Positions 6,116-6,367 of a stretch of DNA of 6,367 nt are shown here, in pieces. Position 1 is the first letter of the stretch. Each line of letters starts with the position of its first letter. Source of the DNA: Pontiellaceae bacterium (lineage in GTDB: Bacteria; Verrucomicrobiota; Kiritimatiellia; Kiritimatiellales; Tichowtungiaceae). Location of the stretch: positions 1 through 6,367 of the forward strand of contig JALOTS010000179.1 in NCBI GenBank assembly GCA_025457785.1. Direction: 5' to 3'. Below the pieces are notes generated by a model. The model was not told where the DNA came from. It worked only from the letters and a program-made list of their open reading frames with translations, and did not search any database. Position numbers and translations under genes: made by a program.

Positions 6116-6162
6116 CGCCTCTCTCTGAGCGGGCTTGCGAGCGATAGAGTGAACGCGCCGGT
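6116..6162. repeat. 47-bp dispersed repeat, copy 2
   Basis: Same orientation as 4007-4053 with four substitutions. It begins six bases past the stop of the minus-strand DUF2442 gene. A/T-rich sequence to its right is loosely similar in both copies, so the element may be longer. Confidence 0.85.
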
Positions 6163-6168
6163 TCGCTT

Positions 6169-6367
6169 TTATTTGCACCTCAATGGGTAGGCTTCCGGAT
6201 TGTCGATCATATCTAACGTTAGATCAACATCAAGATCCGGCCAGTAAAGGTGTTTTGAAGATTCCTCCTTTATGTTGGTAATCGCTTTGATCGGGGCATC
6301 CACGAACCAAGGGAAGTCAGAAAAAGACAAATGATGCTCTTTGATTCCATCAAAAATCCAGAACCCC
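6169..6367 (-). CDS. DUF2442 domain protein, C-terminal part
   Basis: The gene enters from the right edge and ends at TAA (6169-6171). The 65 visible residues include FWIFDGIKEHHLSFSDFPWF, IKAITNIKEE and the hallmark HLYWPDLDVDLTLDMI, then NPEAYPLRCK at the end. This is the standard C-terminal pattern of DUF2442 proteins, small mostly uncharacterised proteins often found among toxin-antitoxin and mobile gene clusters, sometimes next to DUF4160. The N-terminus and any partner lie outside the window. The frame is open throughout and shows no damage. It is on the same strand as all other genes of the island. Confidence 0.75.
   Translation of the reverse strand, partial: GFWIFDGIKEHHLSFSDFPWFVDAPIKAITNIKEESSKHLYWPDLDVDLTLDMIDNPEAYPLRCK

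Larger units (their letters stand above)
5705..6168. other. Gene-free stretch between vapB and the DUF2442 gene
   Basis: This 464-base region holds the vapBC promoter, the GCAA hairpin, the two 66-bp repeats and a terminator-like hairpin. It also holds an 8-bp inverted pair GCCCTGTT (6031-6038) / AACAGGGC (6073-6080) and copy 2 of the dispersed repeat. No ORF here has a start signal or recognisable protein. Confidence 0.6.

Noticed and set aside
4007..6168. attC-like integron recombination sites in the spacers
   Set aside because: Spacers follow small same-strand genes and contain dyads, but I found no paired RYYYAAC and GTTRRRY core sites in the right arrangement.

Overview
The window comes from a moderately GC-rich bacterium, most likely Gram-negative. 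It carries a two-part metal transporter reading frame, a secreted or anchored serpin, the tRNA queuosine enzyme QueA, and a run of small accessory genes. A lineage in the PVC group (Kiritimatiellota/Verrucomicrobiota) is possible from the serpin and repeat style, but that is a weak guess and no rRNA marker is present.

Layout. Positions 1-1158 (+) hold the C-terminal half of an MntP-type manganese exporter that reads without a stop into a ZupT-type ZIP metal transporter. The frame is broken by an indel near 736-757. Twelve bases after the ZupT stops, a serpin begins (1171-2412, +) with its own Shine-Dalgarno, so the two are probably co-transcribed. A hairpin-rich spacer (2413-2608) separates it from the convergent queA (2609-3652, -).

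From 3690 to the end the DNA looks like an accessory island in which every recognisable gene is on the minus strand. In order of position it holds: an eroded N-terminal remnant of an IS21-family transposase (about 3697-3985), a 47-bp dispersed repeat (copy 1, 4007-4053), a decayed small membrane-protein gene (4096-4322), a tubby/LURP-one/scramblase-like protein (4401-4994), and a VapBC-type toxin-antitoxin pair (5080-5704) with promoter and operator-like sites. Next is a 464-base gene-free stretch containing two perfect 66-bp tandem repeats and a terminator-like hairpin. It also contains copy 2 of the 47-bp repeat (6116-6162). The window ends with the C-terminal part of a DUF2442 protein (6169-6367).

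Main points of interest: the uninterrupted MntP-to-ZupT reading frame; a serpin whose reactive-centre loop carries a CxxC pair around the predicted scissile bond; the 47-bp repeat just downstream of minus-strand genes; and the structured 66-bp tandem duplication. I found no clear evidence of a wholly new multi-gene system. The accessory island with its repeat is the best place to look for one.
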